Assembly (NCBI GenBank): GCA_946570335.1
Contig: CAMNYG010000020.1
Span: forward strand, 1-10,954
Length of the DNA: 10,954 nucleotides
Direction: 5' to 3'
From: an uncultured Dietzia sp.
GTDB lineage: Bacteria > Actinomycetota > Actinomycetes > Mycobacteriales > Mycobacteriaceae
The position numbers and the translations under genes were made by a program. Numbering within the stretch: the stretch's first letter is position 1; the number at the start of each line of letters is the position of its first letter. Below, in pieces: positions 1-7,378 of this stretch. A model generated the notes under the pieces. That model worked only from the letters and a program-made list of their open reading frames with translations, was not told where the DNA came from and did no database searches.

Positions 1-1583
1 ACGGCAGCCTGCTTGGCAGGAGCCTTCTTCGGGGGGGTCTTCTTCGCCGGGGCCTTGGCGGCCGAGGCCGTCGCAGCCGGCGCCTTCTTCGGGTTCTCCC
101 TGGCCAACTGACGGGCCGCCCTGCGCTTCTCGCGACGCTCGGCCGCCAGCTCCTCCGCCGAGCGTCGCTCCACGGCCGGCGCTCCACTCGCCTCACGCTC
201 TGCGGCGGCCGCGACGTACTCGGCCAGCGCCTCCTCGACGGCCTTCGCGAGCGGCCACGGGTCCGGCACCGAGCGCTTGCACGCGATGAAGCCGAAGTGC
301 AGCTTGCCGTCCATCGACATCACGGTGCAGTTCAGGCCGGCGCCGTGAAAGACAGGTCCCAGCGGCAGCATCCGCTCGATCCGCGCACCCAGGAAGTACA
401 GCGGGATGTTGGGTCCCGGCACATTGGAGATGACGAGATTGTGCACCACCGGGTGACGCTCGGACAGTCGCAGCCGCGAATACATCCGCACGGCGGAGCC
501 GAACACCGACGGCGCGGCGAACTGCGCCCAGTCGGTCAGCAGGTTGGCATCCAGGGCGTTGGTGTGATCCTTGGCGACGACATTGGCGTCGCGAATCGCC
601 TCGAGCCGTTCGACCGGATCATCGATGTCCGTCGACAGGGACATGAACATCCCCGACACACGGTTGGTACCGGGGCGGGACTCCGCGGCGTGGACAGACA
701 TCGGGACCATCGCTATGAGCGGTTTGGCCGGCAGCGAGTGCAGATCGTCGAGATACGTGCGCAGCGCCGTGGACGTGACCGCCAATACGACGTCGTTGAC
801 GGTCGTGCCGAACGCGTTCTTGACCCGCTTGACGTCGTCCAGCTCCACACTCGTGAACGAGATGGTGCGGTGACCGGTGATGGTGCGGTTGAACGGCGTG
901 CGAGGCGCCGTGAACGGAGCCGGCATCGCCAGGCCCTTTCGGGCCCGGTTGATCCAGGACGGCAGGACCCCCAGTGTGCCGGGCAGCAGCGACGCCAGCC
1001 GCCACGGGGTGGCCAGACGCGACAGGGCTCCACCCACCGCGAGCTCCAGCGCGCCGGAGCCCCCGGCGGTCTCCTTGACCAGGTCCTCGTCCAGCGCCGG
1101 ATCGTCCGGGGTGAGCGTACACAGCTGCGACATCATGTTGGCGCCCGTGACACCGTCGACTGTCGAGTGGTGCATCTTGGCGAATACCGCGACCTGCCCG
1201 TTGGGCAGCCCCTCGATCACGTACATCTGCCACAGCGGCAACGATCGGTCGATCGGCTGACTGGCGAGGTGCGCACAGAGCTCGGACAGCGCACGATCGT
1301 CCCCCGGCTGGGGCAGGCCGACCCGGTGGAGGTGATGGTCGATGTCGAAATCCTCGGCCTCGACCCACACGGGATGGTCGACGTTGAGCATTGAATCGTG
1401 CAGCTTGCGCCGGAACGCCGGCATTCCGGTGATCCGACGCTTCAGCTCGTCGCGAAGCCTGACGAAGCTGTACCCACCAGGAACCTCGGAAACGTCCAGG
1501 ACGATCAACCCACACACATGGAGGAGCTGAGACCGGGTCTCGAAGTAGAGAAAACTGGCGTCAAGTCCGCTCAAGCGCTGCAT
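1..1583 (-). CDS. Wax ester synthase / diacylglycerol acyltransferase (WS/DGAT), C-terminus cut by window edge
   Basis: An acyl-CoA-dependent acyltransferase of the WS/DGAT (Tgs/Atf) family, which makes triacylglycerol or wax esters at the inner membrane and lipid-droplet surface. 527 codons are visible with no stop before base 1. The N-terminus MQRLSGLDASFLYFET is typical. The catalytic HHxxxDG motif is HHSTVDG at residues 138-144, preceded by a PLW motif (PLWQMYVIEGLP); the conserved Asn-Asp motif follows in TTVNDVVLAVTSTALR, and the usual family end is near SVPDPWP (438-444). After about residue 463 comes a charged Ala/Glu/Arg stretch, then from residue 498 a Lys/Ala/Pro-rich tail (AKAPAKKTPPKKAPAK) still open at the edge, so the protein exceeds the usual 450-480 residues. 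ATG 1583 is the only start before an in-frame TAA; its ribosome site is weak (AAGGA about 25 bases away). It is the last visible gene of a tight operon. Whether it makes TAG or wax cannot be told. Confidence 0.95.
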   Translation of the reverse strand, partial: MQRLSGLDASFLYFETRSQLLHVCGLIVLDVSEVPGGYSFVRLRDELKRRITGMPAFRRKLHDSMLNVDHPVWVEAEDFDIDHHLHRVGLPQPGDDRALSELCAHLASQPIDRSLPLWQMYVIEGLPNGQVAVFAKMHHSTVDGVTGANMMSQLCTLTPDDPALDEDLVKETAGGSGALELAVGGALSRLATPWRLASLLPGTLGVLPSWINRARKGLAMPAPFTAPRTPFNRTITGHRTISFTSVELDDVKRVKNAFGTTVNDVVLAVTSTALRTYLDDLHSLPAKPLIAMVPMSVHAAESRPGTNRVSGMFMSLSTDIDDPVERLEAIRDANVVAKDHTNALDANLLTDWAQFAAPSVFGSAVRMYSRLRLSERHPVVHNLVISNVPGPNIPLYFLGARIERMLPLGPVFHGAGLNCTVMSMDGKLHFGFIACKRSVPDPWPLAKAVEEALAEYVAAAAEREASGAPAVERRSAEELAAERREKRRAARQLARENPKKAPAATASAAKAPAKKTPPKKAPAKQAA

Positions 1584-1629
1584 ATCGGGATTGTACGTCC
1601 GGAGCTCGTCCTTCAGACCGGTTTACGGG

Positions 1630-1713
1630 TCACATCACCTCGATGAGAACCCACGCGATCACGACGAACGCGATCAGCAGGATGAGGGCGAGAGTTACAC
1701 GCGAACGCGGCAT
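1630..1713 (-). CDS. 27-residue single-span membrane microprotein
   Basis: A small gene I do not recognise. Its ATG (1713-1711) overlaps the TGA of the upstream gene (1715-1713) as TGATG, and a strong Shine-Dalgarno AAGGAGGT lies five bases before the ATG, inside the end of the upstream gene. The stop TGA is at 1632-1630. The product starts MPRSR, then has an uninterrupted hydrophobic segment of about 20 residues (VTLALILLIAFVVIAWVLI) and ends EVM, so it should be a single transmembrane helix with a basic N-terminus inside by the positive-inside rule. It lies 46 bases before the acyltransferase start. The strong ribosome site, the overlap and the protein-like composition argue for a real translated gene; its function is unknown. 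It could partner the 69-residue membrane protein before it or a neighbouring membrane protein. Confidence 0.75.
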   Translation of the reverse strand: MPRSRVTLALILLIAFVVIAWVLIEVM

Positions 1714-1922
1714 CAGCGGACCTCCTTCCCGGTCTCGGCGGGTCGGGAGTCGACGAGCATCCGGAACCGATGCACGAGAAAATCGGCGACCTTCTCGACC
1801 ACCACCGCGACGGCCAGGAACACCGGCACCCCCATCGCGAGCATGATCACCACCTGCAGAGGAAAGGGCAGTGTGACGAGCCAGAGCTCGACCCTGTCCC
1901 AGAACTGCAGAAATGACGACAC
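1713..1922 (-). CDS. Small membrane protein, 69 residues, unknown function
   Basis: Unrecognised small membrane protein. It begins with GTG at 1922, nine bases after the stop of the M3 peptidase, with AGGA seven bases ahead of the start. A short amphipathic N-terminus (SSFLQFWDRVELWLVTLPF) leads into a strongly hydrophobic span at about residues 21-43 (PLQVVIMLAMGVPVFLAVAV), followed by a charged tail with Lys, Arg and Glu ending ETGKEVR. The aromatic N-terminal helix could lie on the membrane surface or form a second short span. The last codons carry the ribosome site of the 27-residue gene, whose start overlaps this stop, so the two are probably translationally coupled. Real gene by spacing, start signal and composition; no function can be assigned. 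Confidence 0.8.
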   Translation of the reverse strand: MSSFLQFWDRVELWLVTLPFPLQVVIMLAMGVPVFLAVAVVVEKVADFLVHRFRMLVDSRPAETGKEVR

Positions 1923-1931
1923 GCGTCGATC

Positions 1932-4040
1932 CTACGGCCGCCCCGCGGCGGCGGTCTCACGGCCACCGACGACCGAAGAGTCCAGCCCACGCCGTCGCAG
2001 GAGTGCCGCCGGATCCGGGTCGGCCCCACGCAGGTTCCGGTACGCGTCGAGAAAGTCGATCGCCCCACCCCGTGAGAGCACCTCGCGACGCATCGCGTCT
2101 CCCGAGGACCGCTGCAGTCCGCCGTTCTCCATGAACCATTCCGCGGCGTCGGCGTCGAGGACCTCCGCCCAGAAGTAGGAGTAGTAGGCGGCCGAGTAAC
2201 CGCCGGCGAACACGTGCTGGAAATAGCGGGAACGGTAGCGGGGTTCGATGCCGGGCACATCGAGCCCGGCATCGGCCAGGACCTTCGCCTCGAACTCCTC
2301 GATATCGGTGACCGCACGGGCCTGTTCGAGGGTGAGCGAATGCCACGCGAGGTCGATCAGCGCCGCCGCGAGGTACTCGACGGTCGCCTGTCCCTCCCCG
2401 AAGCGCTCGGCCTCACGCATCCGCTCGATCAGCTCCTCGGCGATGGGCTCGCCCGTCTCACGGTGGCGCGCGTAATGGGCGAGCATCTCCGGACGGCGGG
2501 CCCACATCTCGTTGACCTGCGAGGGGAATTCGACGAAGTCGCGAGGCACGGACGTGCCCGAGAACACCGGGTACTCCACGTCTGAGAGCAACCCGTGCAG
2601 AGCATGGCCGAACTCATGGAACATCGTGGTGACCTCATCCATGGTCAACAGCGTCGGCTCCCCCTCCGCCGGACGGGTCAGGTTCATGACATTGACGATC
2701 ACCGGTCGGGAATCCAGCAGCCGCGACTGGTCCCGGAACGAGGTCATCCACGCCCCACCCCGCTTGGTCGGCCGCGCGTAGTAGTCCAGCAGCAGCAGGC
2801 CGATGCCCGCGTCACGCTCGGATCGCTCGGCGTCGAACACCTCGATGACCCGCACGTCGGGCAGGTAGCCGGCCAGGTCGGGGCGCTCTTCGAAGCGGAG
2901 CCCGTAGAGCTCGGCGGCCGAGTACATCACGCCGTCCTTCAGCACTGCCTCGAGCTCGAAGTACGGGCGGACGGTCGCGTCGTCGACGTTGAACCGCTCG
3001 GCCCGCAGTCGCTCGGACTCCCACGCCCAGTCGGCCGGGTCGAGATCGCGGTCCTCGCCGCCGAGCAGGTCCTTGGCCTCGCCCCGCGCATTGGTCACCG
3101 CGGCGTCCACCACGTCGAGAAGAAGCCCCCGCGCCGCCTCGGGGGTTCCGGCTGTCTCCACCGCGAGCACGTGGTCGGCGTGGCAGCGCAGGCCCAGCAG
3201 TTCGGCACGCTCGGCGCGCAGGCGGACGATCTCCAGCACCAGCGGGGTGTTGTCGTGCCCCGGGGTTGAGCCCCGCTTCAGCGAGGCCTCCATGACGCGG
3301 CCACGCAATCCGGCGTGATCGAGCCAGGCGCTGATCGGCTGCACCGTCGGCAGTCCGAGCGGGATCAGCCAGCCGTCCCGGCCCGCCTGCTCGGCAGCCG
3401 CGGCGAGCGAGGCGCGCATGGGTTCCGGTAGCCCCGCGAGCTCCGCCTCGTCGGTGACCAGTACCGCCAACTCGGCGGTGGAGGCGAGCAGGTTCTCGCC
3501 GAACTGCGTGGTGAGCTCTGCGAGCCGGGTGTCGATGGCCGTGAGCCGGGTGCGGCCGGCCTCGTCCAGGGCTGCACCGGCGCGCAGCAGATCCCGGTGA
3601 TGCCGACGGACGAGCCGGGCCGTCTCGTCGTCGAGCTCCAGGTCGCCCGCCTCGAGGGCCGCGCGGACGGCGTCCACGCGTGCGTAGAGGACGGGATCGC
3701 TCATCACAGCCGAGTGGTGGGCCGCCAGCAGCGGGGACACGATACGGTCCACGTCGAGGCGGGCCGGGGTCGCATCAGGTCCGAGCAGCCCATAGAACAC
3801 CGACAGCACACGGTGCAGCGCCTGCCCGGACCGCTCGAGGGCGATGACCGTGTTCTCCACGGTCGCCGGGTCGGGGTTCGAGGTGATCGCGGCGATCTCG
3901 GCAGCGTGATCGTCGATCGCGGCCCGGATCGCCGGCTCCAGATCCTCGTCGGTGATCGACGCGAAGTCCGGCAGGCCGTACGGAAGTGCGGACTCGTCGA
4001 GCAGCGGGTGGCGCGGGGTCTCGGGGCTCGAGGTGGTCAT
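1932..4040 (-). CDS. dcp: M3 family zinc oligopeptidase, Dcp-like (peptidyl-dipeptidase / oligopeptidase A group)
   Basis: Cytoplasmic zinc metallopeptidase that trims short peptides, 702 residues from ATG 4040, close to the roughly 680 of E. coli Dcp. The zinc site is HEFGH at 475-479 (FHEFGHALHGLLS), with the third ligand Glu504 in FVEFPSQVNEMW, 29 residues on, the same spacing as in thimet oligopeptidase. The substrate-binding Tyr-rich segment HVFAGGYSAAYYSYFW and the Dcp-like end (EWFMENGGLQ, then LSRGGAIDFLDAYRNLRGADP) are intact. No signal peptide is seen. ATG 4040 gives MTTSSPETPRHPLLDESALPYG, which parallels the E. coli Dcp start; GTG codons at 4082 and 4076 are in frame, and the latter would overlap the permease stop as GTGA. 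No start has a strong ribosome site. It sits second in the operon. Dipeptidyl versus endopeptidase specificity cannot be told from sequence. Confidence 0.94.
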   Translation of the reverse strand: MTTSSPETPRHPLLDESALPYGLPDFASITDEDLEPAIRAAIDDHAAEIAAITSNPDPATVENTVIALERSGQALHRVLSVFYGLLGPDATPARLDVDRIVSPLLAAHHSAVMSDPVLYARVDAVRAALEAGDLELDDETARLVRRHHRDLLRAGAALDEAGRTRLTAIDTRLAELTTQFGENLLASTAELAVLVTDEAELAGLPEPMRASLAAAAEQAGRDGWLIPLGLPTVQPISAWLDHAGLRGRVMEASLKRGSTPGHDNTPLVLEIVRLRAERAELLGLRCHADHVLAVETAGTPEAARGLLLDVVDAAVTNARGEAKDLLGGEDRDLDPADWAWESERLRAERFNVDDATVRPYFELEAVLKDGVMYSAAELYGLRFEERPDLAGYLPDVRVIEVFDAERSERDAGIGLLLLDYYARPTKRGGAWMTSFRDQSRLLDSRPVIVNVMNLTRPAEGEPTLLTMDEVTTMFHEFGHALHGLLSDVEYPVFSGTSVPRDFVEFPSQVNEMWARRPEMLAHYARHRETGEPIAEELIERMREAERFGEGQATVEYLAAALIDLAWHSLTLEQARAVTDIEEFEAKVLADAGLDVPGIEPRYRSRYFQHVFAGGYSAAYYSYFWAEVLDADAAEWFMENGGLQRSSGDAMRREVLSRGGAIDFLDAYRNLRGADPDPAALLRRRGLDSSVVGGRETAAAGRP

Positions 4041-4072
4041 GGCCGCGAGTCTACGTTCGAGGGCCGGCCGGC

Positions 4073-4894
4073 TCACATCCACATGGACACGGTGTCCCAG
4101 GCCAGCCTGGCCCCGAGGATAGTGATGACCAGCAGGAATACCGTGCGGATGAATTCATTGCCGTGCCGGATGGCCATCCAGGCACCGAGGAAGCCGCCGG
4201 CGAGGTTGGCCACCGCCATGCAGCCGCCGATCAGCCACAGCAGTTCGCCGTGCAGCCCGAACACGAGAATGGAGGCGATATTGGTGGTGAGGTTGGCGAG
4301 CTTGGCCGCGACGGTCCCCTGTAGAAATCCGAAGCCCAGGAACGCGACTATCGCGATGACGAAGAACGAGCCGGTGCCGGGCCCGAGAATCCCGTCGTAG
4401 AACCCCACGACCAGCCCGATCAACGCGGACCGCCACGCCCGCGCCCAGCCGCTGTAGCGCTCCTCGTGGGTGCGTCCCATGTTCGGCCGGAGCCAGGTGT
4501 ACGCCCCCACGACGATCACCGCGACCAGGACGATCGGCGTGAGCAGTTCTTTGGGGATGAAGCGGGCGACCGAGGACCCGGTGGCCGAGCCCGCGAACGC
4601 CGCCAGGATGAGCGGCGCCACCATGGCCACCGGGACTCTGATCTTGCGCAGATACGTCAGCGTCGCCACGAGCGTGCCCGCGACCGAGGACAACTTGTTG
4701 GTGCCGAGGATCTCGGGGGTCGTAGCTTCCGTCGGCAGCGCGATCACCAACGCGGGGAGCTGGATGAGCCCGCCGCCCCCGACCACCGAGTCGACCCACC
4801 CGGCGACGAAGGCCGCGAGCACGAGCGCCGCGAGGACCCACACCGAGATTCCGAGCACGGGCGCGGCGGAGAGCTGGGCGAAGGTCTGGGGCAT
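4073..4894 (-). CDS. TauE/SafE family membrane permease (probable anion exporter)
   Basis: Integral membrane transporter of the TauE/SafE (formerly DUF81) family, 273 residues. The family includes sulfite, sulfonate and sulfoacetate exporters; the substrate here is not known. The family's two-fold internal repeat is clear: GWVDSVVGGGGL at 32-43 and GFYDGILGPGTG at 164-175 are equivalent loops, each followed by a conserved element (GTNKLSS at 64-70 and KLANLTTN at 198-205). About eight hydrophobic spans are visible, separated by a charged central loop around 135-156 (LRPNMGRTHEERYSGWARAW). ATG 4894 is the first start and lies 26 bases from the divergent CGNR gene. It is the first gene of the apparent minus-strand operon, ending 33 bases before the peptidase ATG. 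Confidence 0.93.
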   Translation of the reverse strand: MPQTFAQLSAAPVLGISVWVLAALVLAAFVAGWVDSVVGGGGLIQLPALVIALPTEATTPEILGTNKLSSVAGTLVATLTYLRKIRVPVAMVAPLILAAFAGSATGSSVARFIPKELLTPIVLVAVIVVGAYTWLRPNMGRTHEERYSGWARAWRSALIGLVVGFYDGILGPGTGSFFVIAIVAFLGFGFLQGTVAAKLANLTTNIASILVFGLHGELLWLIGGCMAVANLAGGFLGAWMAIRHGNEFIRTVFLLVITILGARLAWDTVSMWM

Positions 4895-4920
4895 GCCGAC
4901 AACTGTGCTGTAATCAGTTT
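4895..4920. promoter_or_regulatory. 26-base divergent promoter/operator between permease and CGNR regulator
   Basis: The whole gap between the two start codons is 26 bases. On the plus strand TGTAAT (4909-4914) is a good -10 box; with six bases to GTG 4921, transcription would start at or next to the start codon, giving a leaderless message. An inverted repeat, AACTG (4901-4905) and CAGTT (4915-4919) with a nine-base spacer, brackets this box. No clear -35 is seen and no clear -10 for the permease strand. A repressor bound here would block the regulator gene and probably the permease operon as well. This is inference from the sequence alone. Confidence 0.4.
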
Positions 4921-5433
4921 GTGTACATCAACCCTTACGGCGCCGATCCGGTCACCCTCGCCACCGACCTGGCCAACCGCCGACCCCGCACCGCCTGCGA
5001 ACTCGTGGACCGCTGCCGCGGCGCGGGGGTGACGATCGATCGCGAGGTGCGTGACGCGGACCTGGCCGAGGTCGACGAATACCTGGAGGGATGGCTCGTC
5101 GTCGTCGACACCACCGATCCCCGTGCCCGCGCCGACGCCCTCAACACCCTCCTGGCCGAGCACGCCGGCTCACCACGCCTGACCGACCACGACGGCCGCT
5201 GGCACCTTCACTACCGTGCCGACGACGTGAGCTTCGCCCGCCTGCTCACCGCCATGTTCTCCGTCGGCACGGCACTGCACCTCACCGAACGCGGCATCGA
5301 CCGGCTCGCCAGATGCGCGGCGGATGATTGCGAGCGCGTCTTCGCCGACACCACCCGCAACGGACGCAAGGCCTACTGCTCGCCGCGCTGCAACAACCGG
5401 TCCGCGGTGCGACGCCACCGCGCCCGCGCCTGA
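4921..5433 (+). CDS. CGNR-type zinc-finger protein, putative transcriptional regulator
   Basis: 170-residue protein of the CGNR zinc-finger family (ABATE-type N-terminal domain plus C-terminal finger), common in actinobacteria and presumed to bind DNA. The N-terminal part (about 1-115) has the usual layout, starting YINPYGADPVTLATDLANR. The C-terminal finger has C132 and C137 (RCAADDCERVF) and C153 and C157 (YCSPRCNNRSAVRRHRAR), ending in a basic helix. The signature usually reading CGNR is CNNR at 157-160, with Asn in place of Gly; all four cysteines and the final Asn-Arg are kept. GTG 4921 is the only sensible start; there is no Shine-Dalgarno, consistent with a leaderless message. It diverges from the TauE permease across 26 bases, so control of that operon and of itself is plausible but unproven. 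Confidence 0.9.
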   Translation: MYINPYGADPVTLATDLANRRPRTACELVDRCRGAGVTIDREVRDADLAEVDEYLEGWLVVVDTTDPRARADALNTLLAEHAGSPRLTDHDGRWHLHYRADDVSFARLLTAMFSVGTALHLTERGIDRLARCAADDCERVFADTTRNGRKAYCSPRCNNRSAVRRHRARA

Positions 5434-5459
5434 CAGCCCGCACGCGACGAGGGCACACC
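5434..5459. other. 26-base convergent gap between CGNR gene and lepA
   Basis: The stops of the CGNR gene (TGA 5431-5433) and lepA (TAG, 5462-5460) face each other across 26 bases. I see no stem-loop of useful length and no U-tract, so termination here must be factor-dependent or the transcripts overlap into the opposite gene. Confidence 0.5.
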
Positions 5460-7319
5460 CTACTTCTTGTCCGGACCACCGTCCGCCGACAACGCCGCCA
5501 CGAAGGCCTCCTGCGGCACGTCCACCCGACCGATGGACTTCATGCGCTTCTTGCCCTCCTTCTGCTTCTCGAGCAGCTTGCGCTTACGGCTGATGTCGCC
5601 GCCGTAACACTTGGAGAGCACGTCCTTGCGGATCGCCCGGATGTTCTCGCGGGCGATGATCTTCGAGCCGATCGCGGCCTGCACCGGCACCTCGTACTGC
5701 TGACGCGGGATGAGCTCCTTGAGCTTGACCGTCATCTTGTTGCCGTACGCCTGCGCGTGGTCACGATGCACGATCGCCGAGAACGCGTCCACGGCCTCGC
5801 CCTGCAGCAGGATGTCGACCTTGACCAGATCCGCCAGCTGCTCGCCGGCCTCCTCATAGTCCATCGACGCATAACCCTTGGTACGGGACTTGAGCGAGTC
5901 GAAGAAGTCGAAGATGATCTCGCCCATCGGCAACACATACCGCAACTCGACGCGGGTCTCCGACAGGTAGTCCATGCCCTTCATCTCGCCCCGCTTGGAC
6001 TGGCACAGCTCCATGGTGGTGCCCACGAACTCGCTCGGCACGATGATCGTGCACTTGACGATCGGCTCGTAGATCTCCCGGTGCTTGCCCTCAGGCCAGT
6101 ACGACGGGTTGGTCACGTGGTGCTCCGTACCGTCCTCGGCGATCACCCGGTACACCACGTTGGGCGCGGTGGAGATGAGGTCGAGGTTGAACTCGCGCTC
6201 GAGCCGATCGCGGGTGATCTCCATGTGCAACAGACCCAGGAAGCCCAGACGGAACCCGAAGCCCAGCGCGACCGAGGTCTCCGGCTCGTAGTCCAGGGAG
6301 GCGTCGTTGAGACGCAGTTTGTCCAGGGCGTCGCGCAGCACCGGGTAGTCGGAGCCGTCGATCGGGTACAGCCCCGAGAAGACCATCGGGTTGGGCTCCT
6401 TGTAGCCCGGAAGCGGCTCGGTGGCGCCGTTGCGCGCCGACGTGACCGTGTCACCCACCTTGGACTGGCGCACGTCCTTCACTCCGGTGATGAGATAACC
6501 CACCTCACCCGGGCCCAACCCCTTGGTGGCCTTGGGTTCCGGCGAGATGACACCGATCTCCAGGAGCTCGTGGTTGGTACCGGTCGACATCATGGTGAGC
6601 TTCTCACGTGGGGTGAGCGAGCCGTCCACCACACGGACGTAGGTCACAACGCCCCGGTAGGTGTCGTAGACCGAGTCGAAGATCATCGCGCGGGCAGGCG
6701 CCTCCGGATCACCCTCCGGTGCCGGAATCTGCTCGCACAGCTTGTCCAGCAGGTCTTCGACCCCTTCGCCCGTCTTGCCCGACACCCGCAGCACGTCGCC
6801 CGGCTCGCAGCCGATGATGTGCGAGATCTCCTCGGCGAACCGCTCGGGGTCGGCCGCCGGCAGGTCGATCTTGTTGAGCACCGGGATGATCTCGAGATCG
6901 TTCTCCATGGCCAGGTAGAGATTGGCCAGAGTCTGCGCCTCGATGCCCTGCGCGGCGTCCACCAGCAGGATCGCGCCCTCACAGGCCTCCAGCGCCCGCG
7001 AGACCTCATACGTGAAATCCACGTGGCCGGGGGTGTCGATCATGTGCAGGACGATCTCCTCGCCCTCGTGCGGACCCGAACGCGGAACCCAGGGCAGGCG
7101 GACGTTCTGCGCCTTGATGGTGATACCGCGTTCGCGCTCGATGTCCATGCGGTCCAGGTACTGGGCGCGCATGAGACGCTCCTCGACCACTCCGGTCAAC
7201 TGCAGCATGCGGTCGGCCAGCGTCGACTTGCCGTGGTCGATGTGCGCGATGATGCAGAAGTTCCTGATCCTGGCCGGATCGGTGAACGTCGTCTCTGCGA
7301 AGTTGGGAATCTCGATCAC
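5460..7319 (-). CDS. lepA: Elongation factor 4 (LepA), ribosome back-translocase GTPase
   Basis: Translational GTPase LepA/EF4, which acts on stalled ribosomes and in 30S maturation, in the cytoplasm and at the membrane. 619 residues. All G motifs are intact: G1 AHIDHGKST (25-33), G2 RERGIT (62-67), G3 DTPGH (95-99), G4 NKID (149-152), G5 SGKTG (180-184). The EF4-specific C-terminal domain is present ([18 protein letters not shown], then [20 protein letters not shown]), which separates it from EF-G. The start is GTG 7319: no other start exists between it and an in-frame TGA 17 codons upstream, and the IEIPNF start resembles the EIP-containing N-terminus I remember for mycobacterial LepA. The only Shine-Dalgarno-like AGGAG runs into this GTG, too close to serve it normally. 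It is 59 bases after the EthD-like gene. Confidence 0.98.
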   Translation of the reverse strand: MIEIPNFAETTFTDPARIRNFCIIAHIDHGKSTLADRMLQLTGVVEERLMRAQYLDRMDIERERGITIKAQNVRLPWVPRSGPHEGEEIVLHMIDTPGHVDFTYEVSRALEACEGAILLVDAAQGIEAQTLANLYLAMENDLEIIPVLNKIDLPAADPERFAEEISHIIGCEPGDVLRVSGKTGEGVEDLLDKLCEQIPAPEGDPEAPARAMIFDSVYDTYRGVVTYVRVVDGSLTPREKLTMMSTGTNHELLEIGVISPEPKATKGLGPGEVGYLITGVKDVRQSKVGDTVTSARNGATEPLPGYKEPNPMVFSGLYPIDGSDYPVLRDALDKLRLNDASLDYEPETSVALGFGFRLGFLGLLHMEITRDRLEREFNLDLISTAPNVVYRVIAEDGTEHHVTNPSYWPEGKHREIYEPIVKCTIIVPSEFVGTTMELCQSKRGEMKGMDYLSETRVELRYVLPMGEIIFDFFDSLKSRTKGYASMDYEEAGEQLADLVKVDILLQGEAVDAFSAIVHRDHAQAYGNKMTVKLKELIPRQQYEVPVQAAIGSKIIARENIRAIRKDVLSKCYGGDISRKRKLLEKQKEGKKRMKSIGRVDVPQEAFVAALSADGGPDKK

Positions 7320-7378
7320 TCCTGGAGGCGGGCCCGGGTGCGGCTGGATTGCGGTACGTCCGGGCGATCACCCCATTG

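Noticed and set aside
297..1394. Long plus-strand open frame of 365 codons opposite the acyltransferase
   Set aside because: It is the antisense shadow of a high-GC gene; the protein is Arg/His/Gln-rich low-complexity sequence without any fold, while the minus strand gives a clear WS/DGAT.
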